From a bacterium (lineage in GTDB: Bacteria; Bacteroidota; Bacteroidia; Chitinophagales; Saprospiraceae), in assembly GCA_024742755.1 (NCBI GenBank), contig JANSXW010000027.1, positions 1-54,961 of the forward strand: 54,961 nucleotides of DNA, written 5' to 3'. Positions 24,689 through 32,318 of the stretch are shown piece after piece; positions within the stretch are counted from its first letter, which is position 1; the number at the start of each line of letters is the position of its first letter. Under the pieces are notes generated by a model. That model was not told where the DNA came from. It did no database searches and saw nothing but the letters and a program-made list of their open reading frames with translations. The position numbers and the translations under genes were made by a program.

Positions 24689-24744
24689 ATGCCCGCTTGC
24701 ACCGCAAGAAAGGGCATGCCGTGGGAAGCGTGAGCTTTTCCGGT
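24689..24744 (+). repeat. 56-nt hairpin insert, copy 2 (before module C)
   Basis: Identical to the copy at 24476-24531 and again preceded by GTCAG (24684-24688) and followed by AGAGCGCATCC. The identity of these two copies marks a recent duplication of the whole module. Confidence 0.5.
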
Positions 24745-24877
24745 AGAGCGCATCCAGATTAGATAGGATCCCGGTGAAGACTTACTAAGGTTCGCCTTTT
24801 GGGGCTCACCAAGTAAGTCTAGGACCGGGACTAAATCGGCGCTACTTCTTTCCGGAGCTGCCGATTTTAGCGTTATT
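24745..24877 (+). ncRNA. Tandem tracrRNA-like RNA module C
   Basis: Third module. Repeat-like segment 24745-24768; stem 1 24769-24775 with 24824-24830; inner helix 24778-24786 with 24812-24820; stem 2 24831-24840 with 24860-24867. Its 5' half is like module B (the two are identical over 111 bp from 24471 and 24684) while its stem-2 loop is like module A, which suggests exchange between copies. The right arm of stem 2 has an extra T and the T-run is poorer, so termination may be weaker and the copy may be decaying. Confidence 0.5.
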
Positions 24878-25143
24878 TGAAAGATTCCCCATTAGAAAGA
24901 CAGCTGAAGCACCCACGGGCCCGTATGGGAAGCGGAAGTCCCGGTCTTAGCGTAGTAGCTGCAGTGTAACGAAGCGCCCCCAGGGCCCGTATGGGTCACG
25001 GAGCTTAACCGGGAAGCGCGTAAAATAGATGTACCTCAGCAAAAGGTACTCAACTCGAGTTTACCAAAAGACGAAGCCGTATTTTTAAATCAAATACATT
25101 CAAATTATTTGATTCTGATCTCTTTTTTGGCTATATTGCAGGC
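24878..25143. other. Gene-free stretch with degenerate insert-like repeats
   Basis: No gene is seen. GGGCCCGTATGGG occurs at 24917-24929 and 24983-24995. After each copy comes a segment (GGAAGTCCCGGT at about 24933, GGAGCTTAACCGGG at about 25000) resembling the end of the 56-nt insert. These look like further, diverged insert or module remnants. The last 80 bp before the Rpn-like gene are AT-rich; TTTG (25108) and TATATTGC (25132) form a weak promoter-like pair at 20-bp spacing. Confidence 0.4.
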
Positions 25144-26097
25144 ATGATACGGCGCGATACACTCTGGAAAGCCCTCATTGAGGATTTAGTTGAAGATTTC
25201 CTGCATTTCTTTTTCCCTGCTTATATCAATCAGATTGACCTTGAGCGGGGGGTGACCTTTTTGGATAAAGACCTGGAGCAGATTATGCCGGAAGCAGAGA
25301 CTAAGCGCCGGCATGCGGACAAGCTTTTCAAAGCATGGCTTAAAAATGGGCAGGAGCAGTGGTTTTTGGTCCACGTTGAGGTGCAGGGCTATCCGGATAA
25401 TCATTTTGCTTTCCGGATGTACCAGTATTATTACCGCATCTTGGACCGGTATGGCAAACCCGTTACGGCAATCGCCATCTATACGGATAACAAACGGGCC
25501 TACCACGCAACAGCCTACAAAGCTGATTTCTTGGGCACGGAACTTATCTACCGCTTTCAATCGTTTGTATTAGCAGACTATACAGCAGAGGAATTGCGGG
25601 CATCCGGCAACCCTTTCGGCCTAGCCCTTGAGGCAGCCCGCTTGGCTTTAGACCCCAGGCTGAAAGATGATGATCACCTGATGGTCAGCAAGCTGGAGCT
25701 GATCCGCCATTTGCTTGTGCGTGGGCTGAGCAAGGCCAAAATCCGCAGGCTGTATAATTTTATCAATATGTACATATCCTTTCAAAATTCTGAGAATACG
25801 CTTAAATTTGAAAGGCAAGTACGCGAGATTACCAAATCAAGGAAACCTATGGGACTGGAAGAGGCTATTTTAAAAGAAGTGCGCGAGCAGGGCATTGAGC
25901 AGGGCATTGAGCAGGGCATCGAGCGAGGAATTGAGCAAGGCATCGTACAGGGCATCGGGCAAGAAAAGCAATTAGCCATTTTACGGGCATACGAAAATGG
26001 TATTGCTACAGCGATGATTGCCAAAATTGTTGATTTGCCATTGGCTCAGGTTGAATCTGTCATCGCCAAATATGAAAAAGGCGATCTTACAAACTGA
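25144..26097 (+). CDS. Rpn-family (YhgA-like) PD-(D/E)XK nuclease protein
   Basis: A 317-aa protein of the Rpn/YhgA-like family, PD-(D/E)XK nucleases linked to recombination and DNA cleavage. The nuclease core is in the first 150 residues: an acidic residue in RRHADKLFKAWL (near 60) and the ExQ motif in FLVHVEVQGYPD (near 78), followed by the family segment FAFRMYQYYYRILD. The C-terminal part contains the low-complexity EQGIEQGIERGI stretch seen in many Rpn proteins, encoded by 12-bp tandem repeats near 25885-25960, and a short DNA-binding-like end. It stands alone, 267 bp after the third RNA module. These genes move often between genomes. A functional link with the CRISPR region is possible but unsupported. 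Confidence 0.88.
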   Translation: MIRRDTLWKALIEDLVEDFLHFFFPAYINQIDLERGVTFLDKDLEQIMPEAETKRRHADKLFKAWLKNGQEQWFLVHVEVQGYPDNHFAFRMYQYYYRILDRYGKPVTAIAIYTDNKRAYHATAYKADFLGTELIYRFQSFVLADYTAEELRASGNPFGLALEAARLALDPRLKDDDHLMVSKLELIRHLLVRGLSKAKIRRLYNFINMYISFQNSENTLKFERQVREITKSRKPMGLEEAILKEVREQGIEQGIEQGIERGIEQGIVQGIGQEKQLAILRAYENGIATAMIAKIVDLPLAQVESVIAKYEKGDLTN

Positions 26098-26291
26098 TCT
26101 GAATATGGGACTGGGAGGCTACGCAAAGCCAGGTAAAGCGCTGCCCTGATGCTGCTCGGCTTATCCTATGACAACTCCCCGCAGGCTTCGGCAGCGGCGC
26201 CCTGCCAAAACACCCTTAACGTTTCATTAGCAAGGCCAGCTAAGCAATTGTCCCAAATACGCGTTAACTTAGGACAAACATTCTCCAAGTT

Positions 26292-28064
26292 ATGCGTGGA
26301 TACTCCGGATTACTGGCAGCCCTGGTGCTGGGGCTCGTAGTCAGCTGTTCGCAGCCTGAACCTGAGGCGGTGGCAACTGATCAGGCGGGGTCTTTGCCCA
26401 TACACGAAGCGCCCGTTTCGGCAAGCGATTACCGGGTTCAATGGGGCCACCTAAGCATCCCGCTCTCCAAATTTGCCAATCCTGAAGTTTATAAAGGGGA
26501 AGCGGCTCTTCCGCTGGATGAATTTAAAACGCTGATTGGGCAGCCGCTGCAGGTCTTCAGGGAAGCCCGGGCGCTGCCCTTTGAAGTGGTGCAGCTGCAC
26601 CGGGAGCCTTATCAACGGTTTGGGCCTTTTTGGTTTTCCTATCCTGCTTATACGCCTCATCAGGGATTTGACGTATCGGTGGTGACTGCCTACCAAAATG
26701 GCATTCGCCCCGGAGACATCATCAGCCTGCGGATTGACGCAGCTGACAGCATCCGGATTCAGTCCCTCCACATCCGGGTCATTGACCCTATGCTGCCTTA
26801 CACCCCTGCCGTCAAAGTCCCCCACCCCCGGCATACGCAGGAGGCTTTCGGCTTTCAGGTGATACAGGAAAGCGGGCAGCGCCCCATCCTTCGTATCGAT
26901 ACTGCCGCAACGGAGACCCGCCATATCTTTGAGCTCTACCAGCAAAATGCCCTCTATAAAATCATTCACATACCAGGTTTCCGGACTTACAACCGCCTGC
27001 TGGCCGACCGCGATCAGCTCTTTTCCACACAGGAAATCCGCCGGACCACCACACTTACCGATCCGCTGGACTGGAAAGCCCTGCCCGACTATATGGACTA
27101 CCGGGGCCCGGAGGTGGAACTGCGCTGGGGGCCACTATCCGCCAACCCTATGAGCACCAATTACCATCTTTGGCAGGTGGAAGGGCAGTTATCGGAAGCG
27201 CTGCAGCTGTTCGTGGGGACCAACACCCTGCCGATCCACAGTTTTCAGCTGATCATTGCGGGGGCTGCTCAACAACCTGAAATGTGGGTAGCCAACAGCC
27301 TGCAACAGCCTGAGCTGGCCAAGCGCCTCTGGCAATTGCAGCCTGCGCAGACCCTCTATTTCAACCGGATCATCGTGGAGCCCGAGCCGGGCTGCCTGCA
27401 ACTTTTTCCGCAGGCTTTTGCTTTTAATATTGAATCGGCACGCCCCTTCCGGCTTTCGCTAAAGGAAACCGGTGCGGCAGCGCCCTTCTTCAGTGCCGGG
27501 CAGGATACAACCGAATCCCCGGTCCGGCTGTCTATGAAAGGGACGCGCTTATCCGATGCCCTGCTGACGCTGCTGGAGCTGGACAGCAATCAGGTACACC
27601 GGAGCGGGCTGCATCAGGACCCGCAACTGGACATTACCTTCGCGTCAAGCCGGTATACGCTATCCGATGGCAAGGCGATGATCCTGGAGCAGCTGGAAGA
27701 GGCATACCGGTTGGAGATAGACTGGCGGCCAACGCCTCCGCAGTATGAGCTACAGCTGAAAGACAGCTTGCTGCTGCAGGAACATCTGACTATGGAAGAC
27801 CCCGGGCGCATCATCTGGGACGAGCAGGAACGAACGGCCCTGGTCCTGCGTGCACCACTTTCGGAAGTCCTGCAGCTGATGCAGCGCGAGTTGGGCGTGC
27901 CGGTGCACAACAACCTGCCGGTTTCGGAAACAGCGCTGTTCCGGGGGCACCTCGACTTCAGCAGTATTGCTGCCGCCCGGTCCTCAGTAGCGCAATTTGG
28001 GTTGTCTTTGCAGCGTTCGAAAGCCTGTTCGCAGGTTATCATACGACAAAGGCCACTGGAATAG
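26292..28064 (+). CDS. Putative lipoprotein with DUF3738-like C-terminal repeats
   Basis: A 590-aa exported protein not assigned to a well-known family. The N-terminus (MRGYSGLLAALVLGLVVSC) is a lipoprotein signal peptide with the Cys in VVSC. The middle (about 100-370) is beta-rich; GDIISLRIDAADSIRIQSLHIRV recalls the carboxy-terminal folds of GldM, a weak resemblance. The last 200 residues contain two segments resembling DUF3738 (SMKGTRLSDALLTLLEL, SDGKAMILEQLEEAYRLEIDW, and the ending FGLSLQRSKACSQVIIRQRP), a domain of unknown function in outer-membrane-associated proteins. It ends 61 bp before gldA on the same strand, so a role at the cell envelope near the gliding ABC proteins is possible. 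Intergenic 26098-26291 shows no feature. Confidence 0.7.
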   Translation: MRGYSGLLAALVLGLVVSCSQPEPEAVATDQAGSLPIHEAPVSASDYRVQWGHLSIPLSKFANPEVYKGEAALPLDEFKTLIGQPLQVFREARALPFEVVQLHREPYQRFGPFWFSYPAYTPHQGFDVSVVTAYQNGIRPGDIISLRIDAADSIRIQSLHIRVIDPMLPYTPAVKVPHPRHTQEAFGFQVIQESGQRPILRIDTAATETRHIFELYQQNALYKIIHIPGFRTYNRLLADRDQLFSTQEIRRTTTLTDPLDWKALPDYMDYRGPEVELRWGPLSANPMSTNYHLWQVEGQLSEALQLFVGTNTLPIHSFQLIIAGAAQQPEMWVANSLQQPELAKRLWQLQPAQTLYFNRIIVEPEPGCLQLFPQAFAFNIESARPFRLSLKETGAAAPFFSAGQDTTESPVRLSMKGTRLSDALLTLLELDSNQVHRSGLHQDPQLDITFASSRYTLSDGKAMILEQLEEAYRLEIDWRPTPPQYELQLKDSLLLQEHLTMEDPGRIIWDEQERTALVLRAPLSEVLQLMQRELGVPVHNNLPVSETALFRGHLDFSSIAAARSSVAQFGLSLQRSKACSQVIIRQRPLE

Positions 28065-28097
28065 CGTTTCCGGGGCGGGCTTGCGGTCATTTTTTTA

Positions 28098-28105
28098 TAG
28101 TTTTG
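28098..28105 (+). promoter_or_regulatory. Possible gldA -7 box
   Basis: TAGTTTTG is a perfect match to TAnnTTTG, 20 bp before the gldA ATG. A convincing TTTG -33 box is not present at normal spacing. Confidence 0.35.
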
Positions 28106-28125
28106 CGGACTAAAATTTGAATGCT

Positions 28126-29031
28126 ATGTCGGTAGTGGTGGAAAACCTGACCAAGATATACGGGGAGCAAAAAGCGGTCAACAATATTTCCTTCGAGGCG
28201 AAGCCCGGGCAAGTGCTGGGTTTCCTGGGGCCCAACGGTGCCGGAAAGACCACCACAATGAAAGTGCTGACCTGCTACATCCCCCAAAGCAGCGGACAGG
28301 CCACCGTTTGCGGGTACGATGTGCAGGAAGCGCCCATGGAAGTCCGCAAAAACATAGGCTACCTGCCGGAGCACAACCCGCTCTACCTCGACATGTACGT
28401 TCGGGAGTACCTCCGGTTCATTGCCGGGCTGCACAAGATCAGCAAGCCCAATCAGCGCATCAGCGAGATGATAGAAATGACCGGGCTGGAACGGGAGCAG
28501 CGCAAGCCGATTGGTGCGCTTTCCAAAGGTTACCGGCAGCGGGTAGGCCTGGCGCAGGCACTGCTGCATGACCCGCAGGTGCTGATCCTGGATGAGCCTA
28601 CCGCCGGGCTTGACCCCAATCAGCTGGCCGATATCCGGGCGCTGATCAAAAAACTGGGCGAGGAAAAGACCGTGATTTTTTCCACCCACATCATGCAGGA
28701 GGTGAAAGCCATCTGCGACCGGGTGGTGATCATCAACCGGGGCAACCTCGTAGCGGACGACACCATCGGCCATCTGCAGTCGGTCACCACCGGAGAGTCG
28801 GTCATTACGGTGGAGTTCCAAACCAAAATACCACAGCAGCAACTCAAAAGGATCAACGGCGTGAAGGAAGTGCGCCACCTCAGCGGGTACCGTTACCAAA
28901 TCCTGGCAGATGCGGAAGAAGACCTGCGGGCATCGGTCTTTGACTTTGCCGTAGACCAAAACGTAAAGCTGCTGGAAATGCGCAAAGAAGTATTTGAGAT
29001 GGACGAGGTCTTCCAGCGCCTCACAAAGTAA
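28126..29031 (+). CDS. gldA: Gliding-motility ABC transporter ATPase GldA
   Basis: Cytoplasmic ATP-binding subunit of the GldA-GldF-GldG ABC complex required for gliding in Flavobacterium johnsoniae. The 301-aa product has Walker A GPNGAGKTTT (near 35-44), the Q-loop region, signature LSKGYRQRVGLAQALLHDP (near 130), Walker B VLILDEPTAGLDP and the H-loop STHIMQEV. The start at 28126 (MSVVVENLTKIYG) is chosen over an in-frame TTG at 28117 because it is an ATG and opens directly on the ABC domain. An exported protein gene begins 5 bp downstream and gldF follows, so one operon is likely. A general ABC-2 ATPase is the alternative, but gene order supports GldA. Confidence 0.92.
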   Translation: MSVVVENLTKIYGEQKAVNNISFEAKPGQVLGFLGPNGAGKTTTMKVLTCYIPQSSGQATVCGYDVQEAPMEVRKNIGYLPEHNPLYLDMYVREYLRFIAGLHKISKPNQRISEMIEMTGLEREQRKPIGALSKGYRQRVGLAQALLHDPQVLILDEPTAGLDPNQLADIRALIKKLGEEKTVIFSTHIMQEVKAICDRVVIINRGNLVADDTIGHLQSVTTGESVITVEFQTKIPQQQLKRINGVKEVRHLSGYRYQILADAEEDLRASVFDFAVDQNVKLLEMRKEVFEMDEVFQRLTK

Positions 29032-29036
29032 CCCCT

Positions 29037-29741
29037 ATGCCTGCACGACAACGACTCCTTATTGGTTTGCTGCTTGCCCTGCCCATGTGGGCGGCCGCAC
29101 AGGTGGACTCCGCTCAGCTCAAGGCGGCTTTCCGGTTTGAGGATGGGGTCTACCTTTCCCTCGAAGCACTGCGGAACAATCAGCCCGACTACCGTTGGAA
29201 TGACCTGGGTGCAAAGCTGGCCGCCAATGCGGAATCTTACCGGGCGCAGGCGGAGTACATCCGGTCGAGGGACGGAGCTGAACTTCCCAGGGCACAAATT
29301 TGGGGCATGGTGCTGGATGGGCTGCCCTATATTCTGTTGCCGGATGAGGCCGTGAAGGATACCTCAGTGCTGCACTTTGCCGGTTTGCGTGTGCGGGGCC
29401 GTATTTGTTACTACGAATTCGAGCGCGAGGTGGAGCGTTTGGTGGAGATCAAAGCCTATAATCCCCTTACCGGGCGGCCGTTCCGGCGCGGCAATATTTC
29501 CAAGCGGGAAATCATCAATGAGGCGCGCATCCTGCACCTGATTACCGGACAGCACGGCCCACTCGATCAGCGGACCCTGATCGGCATGATTGGGGATGAC
29601 ACCAAGATGTACCGTACCGTGGATGAGCTGCCGGAAACCGCCAGTACCGACATGCTCTACAAATGTGTACTGATCTACGATGACCGAAATCCCGTTTACA
29701 TCCCTGTACCGAAAAAGGAAGAAACAAAATCCAAAAAGTAA
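29037..29741 (+). CDS. Exported protein of unknown function in the gld cluster
   Basis: A 234-aa product with a signal peptide (MPARQRLLIGLLLALPMWAAAQ). The mature part has no family I recognise: a mixed alpha/beta segment with ICYYEFEREVERLVEIKAYNPLTGRPFRRG, then ISKREIINEARILHLITG, and a lysine-rich end (KKEETKSKK). It starts 5 bp after gldA and stops 6 bp before gldF, so it is almost certainly co-transcribed with them and probably acts in the periplasm with that complex. It is not seen in the minimal F. johnsoniae set, to my knowledge. Confidence 0.8.
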   Translation: MPARQRLLIGLLLALPMWAAAQVDSAQLKAAFRFEDGVYLSLEALRNNQPDYRWNDLGAKLAANAESYRAQAEYIRSRDGAELPRAQIWGMVLDGLPYILLPDEAVKDTSVLHFAGLRVRGRICYYEFEREVERLVEIKAYNPLTGRPFRRGNISKREIINEARILHLITGQHGPLDQRTLIGMIGDDTKMYRTVDELPETASTDMLYKCVLIYDDRNPVYIPVPKKEETKSKK

Positions 29742-29747
29742 GCCTAC

Positions 29748-30479
29748 ATGCAAAGCATATTCCTGAAGGAAGTCAACGCATTTTTCAGTTCCCTGATCGG
29801 CTATATCGTCGTGGGGGTTTTTCTGGTCATTACCGGGCTGATTCTGTTTGTCTTTCCCGACACGAGCCTGTTGAACGTCAACTACGCCAGCCTGGGCCCG
29901 CTTTTTGAAATTGGCCCTATGGTGTTTCTCTTTCTGATCCCCGCCGTGACTATGCGGTCCTTTGCAGAAGAGTACCAAAGCGGCACGATTGAGCTGCTGG
30001 CGACCCGGCCCATTACCAGCCTGCAGATTATCCTGGGCAAGTACCTGGCCTGTATTGTGCTCGTGCTTTTTGCCCTCATCCCCACCCTGCTGTACTACTA
30101 TACGGTTTACCAATTGGGGTCTCCGGTTGGGAATATTGACGGAGGGGCGGTGCTCGGCTCTTATATCGGGCTGTTCTTTCTGGCGGCTGCATACGTGGCG
30201 ATCGGGCTCTTTGCATCTTCCCTGTCCAACAACCAAATTGTCGCCTTTCTGCTGGCGACCTTCCTGGCCTTTTTCCTGTACTACGGTTTTGATTTCCTGA
30301 GCCGTTTGCCGGGGCTGGTGGGCAAGGTAGACGATGTGGTACAGATGTTTGGCATTGACTACCACTACCGGTCCATCAGCCGGGGGCTTATAGACAGCCG
30401 GGATATTGTTTACTTCCTTTCGGTCATTGCCTTGTTTCTGGGCCTTACCCTGTTTTCCATGGAACGCCGGAAGTGGTAA
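29748..30479 (+). CDS. gldF: Gliding-motility ABC transporter permease GldF
   Basis: Inner-membrane ABC-2 type permease, 243 aa, with six predicted membrane helices (e.g. IGYIVVGVFLVITGLILFVF, MVFLFLIPAVTMRSFAEEY, YLACIVLVLFALIPTLLYYY, FLLATFLAFFLYYGFDFL). The cytoplasmic segment MRSFAEEYQSGTIELLATRPIT is characteristic of GldF-type ABC-2 permeases. It partners GldA (ATPase) and GldG downstream. Start ATG at 29748 is 6 bp after the preceding stop. gldG begins 91 bp later. Confidence 0.92.
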   Translation: MQSIFLKEVNAFFSSLIGYIVVGVFLVITGLILFVFPDTSLLNVNYASLGPLFEIGPMVFLFLIPAVTMRSFAEEYQSGTIELLATRPITSLQIILGKYLACIVLVLFALIPTLLYYYTVYQLGSPVGNIDGGAVLGSYIGLFFLAAAYVAIGLFASSLSNNQIVAFLLATFLAFFLYYGFDFLSRLPGLVGKVDDVVQMFGIDYHYRSISRGLIDSRDIVYFLSVIALFLGLTLFSMERRKW

Positions 30480-30570
30480 ATCAACAAAAGGCAGGATTCA
30501 CGTGCTCATAGGCAACCCTCGCACAGTTCTGATTGTATCATAGACTCAAGATCGTAACCTTTACGCTCCA

Positions 30571-32292
30571 ATGGCTAAGCAACAACAAAAGACCCAATTC
30601 GTCATTCAGCTCCTGCTGTTCTTCGGCATTCTGCTGTTCCTCAACATCCTGGCCAATGCCCGGATAGGCGGCAAGCCCTTGTACGGCTTTCTGGACATGA
30701 CCGAGGAAAAGCGGTTTACCCTGACGGACCCTACCCGGGAACTGCTGGAAGACCTGGACGATGTGGTGTACATCCGGGTACTGCTGGAAGGGGAATTCCC
30801 GGCCGGATTCAAGCGTTTGCGGAATGCTACGCAAGACCTTCTCGACGATTTCCGGGGCGTCTCCGGCTATGTGGAATATGAATTTGAAAACCCCAACCGG
30901 GGCACAACAGAAGAAATCAACCAACGGCGGCAAAACCTCCGCGATCAGGGCATCACGCCTACCCAACTGACGGTAAAGGGCGTGGAAGGCACCGAGCGTA
31001 AGATGATCTACCCCTATGCCATCGTTTTTTACAAGAACCGGGAAATAGCCGTTAATCTGCTGGAGAACGAAGTGCCGGGCATGCCGCAGGAGCTCACCCT
31101 CAACAATTCGGTAGGCCTGCTGGAGTATAAACTCGCCAATGCCATACAACGGCTGGGCAGCACCGTACAGCCTAATGTGCTTTTCACGACCGGTCATGGA
31201 GAACTGGAACGCATTGAAACCGCCGATCTCCAAAAGACACTGGAGGGGTACTATGAGTTCGGGCGCGTCCATCTCGACAGCGTGGTGCACATCGGTGAAG
31301 AGGCCGACTTGCTGATCGTGGCCAAGCCTACCCGCCCCTTTTCTGAAAAAGACAAATTCAAAATTGACCAGTACGTGATGCAGGGGGGGAAAGTCCTGTG
31401 GCTGCTGGACAAAGTGCGGGTAGACCTGGACAGCCTGCAGGGCCGGGCACAGTACTATCCCAACGAATACGACCTCAACCTGGATGACCTGCTGTTCCGG
31501 TACGGCATTCGTATTCAGCCCAACCTGGTCCTCGATTTGCAGTGTTCCAGCATACCGCTGGTGGTGGGCATGCAGGGCAATGCCCCACAGTTTGACAACT
31601 TCCGGTACCCCTACCATCCGGTGGTCGCCCCGAAAGCGGCCCACCCCATCGTCAACAACCTGGGGCTCGTCAACTTCAAATACCCCAGTACAGTCGATCT
31701 GGACGTGGCCACCAAAACCGAGGTGGAAAAGATCCCTCTGCTGCAATCCTCCGACAACACCCGGGTGCAGTATATCCCGGTGGAGATGAACTTCGAGTTC
31801 CTGCGCTACGACCTGGACCCCGACAAGTTTAATGCCGAGCCGCAAACACTGGGGCTTTTGCTGGAGGGCACATTCCCTTCCCTGTATGAGAACCGGGTGA
31901 CCGAGAGCATGCTGCAGGGCATGCGCGACCTTGGGCTGGAGTTCCGCACCCAAAGCGAACCGACTAAGATGGTGGTGATCTCGGATGGCGACATAGCCCG
32001 GAACAAGGTGGGAAGAGACCGTAAACAATTCAGCCCCCTGGGCTTCAATGAATTCGACAAATACCTTTTTGCCAACAAGGATTTGCTGGTCAATACGCTG
32101 GAATACCTGATCAATGAGCAAGGCGTCATTCAGGCCCGGGGCAAGGAAGTGAAACTCCGGCTGCTGGACACCGTTGAGGCTCAGGAGCGCAAGGGATTTT
32201 GGCAGTTTTTGAATATTGGAGTGCCGCTATTGTTTCTGGCACTTTTTGGATTTGTATTTAATTTTATACGGCGGCGCAGATTCGCTGCCTGA
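30571..32292 (+). CDS. gldG: Gliding-motility-associated protein GldG
   Basis: A 573-aa membrane protein of the GldG family, the auxiliary component of the GldA-F-G complex. One N-terminal helix (LLLFFGILLFLNILA), a large periplasmic domain with RFTLTDPTRELLEDLDDVVYIRVLLEGEFP, the family segment FTTGHGELE, and a C-terminal helix (VPLLFLALFGFVFNFI) followed by a short basic tail (RRRRFAA). Length matches the family (about 550-570 aa). The following DUF4340-like gene starts 27 bp downstream and is probably co-transcribed. Confidence 0.93.
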   Translation: MAKQQQKTQFVIQLLLFFGILLFLNILANARIGGKPLYGFLDMTEEKRFTLTDPTRELLEDLDDVVYIRVLLEGEFPAGFKRLRNATQDLLDDFRGVSGYVEYEFENPNRGTTEEINQRRQNLRDQGITPTQLTVKGVEGTERKMIYPYAIVFYKNREIAVNLLENEVPGMPQELTLNNSVGLLEYKLANAIQRLGSTVQPNVLFTTGHGELERIETADLQKTLEGYYEFGRVHLDSVVHIGEEADLLIVAKPTRPFSEKDKFKIDQYVMQGGKVLWLLDKVRVDLDSLQGRAQYYPNEYDLNLDDLLFRYGIRIQPNLVLDLQCSSIPLVVGMQGNAPQFDNFRYPYHPVVAPKAAHPIVNNLGLVNFKYPSTVDLDVATKTEVEKIPLLQSSDNTRVQYIPVEMNFEFLRYDLDPDKFNAEPQTLGLLLEGTFPSLYENRVTESMLQGMRDLGLEFRTQSEPTKMVVISDGDIARNKVGRDRKQFSPLGFNEFDKYLFANKDLLVNTLEYLINEQGVIQARGKEVKLRLLDTVEAQERKGFWQFLNIGVPLLFLALFGFVFNFIRRRRFAA

Positions 32293-32318
32293 ACAAAACA
32301 AAGGCATAAAACGCAGAG

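Noticed and set aside
26149..26340. Short plus-strand frame before the lipoprotein gene
   Set aside because: It overlaps the lipoprotein signal peptide in another frame and shows no domain.
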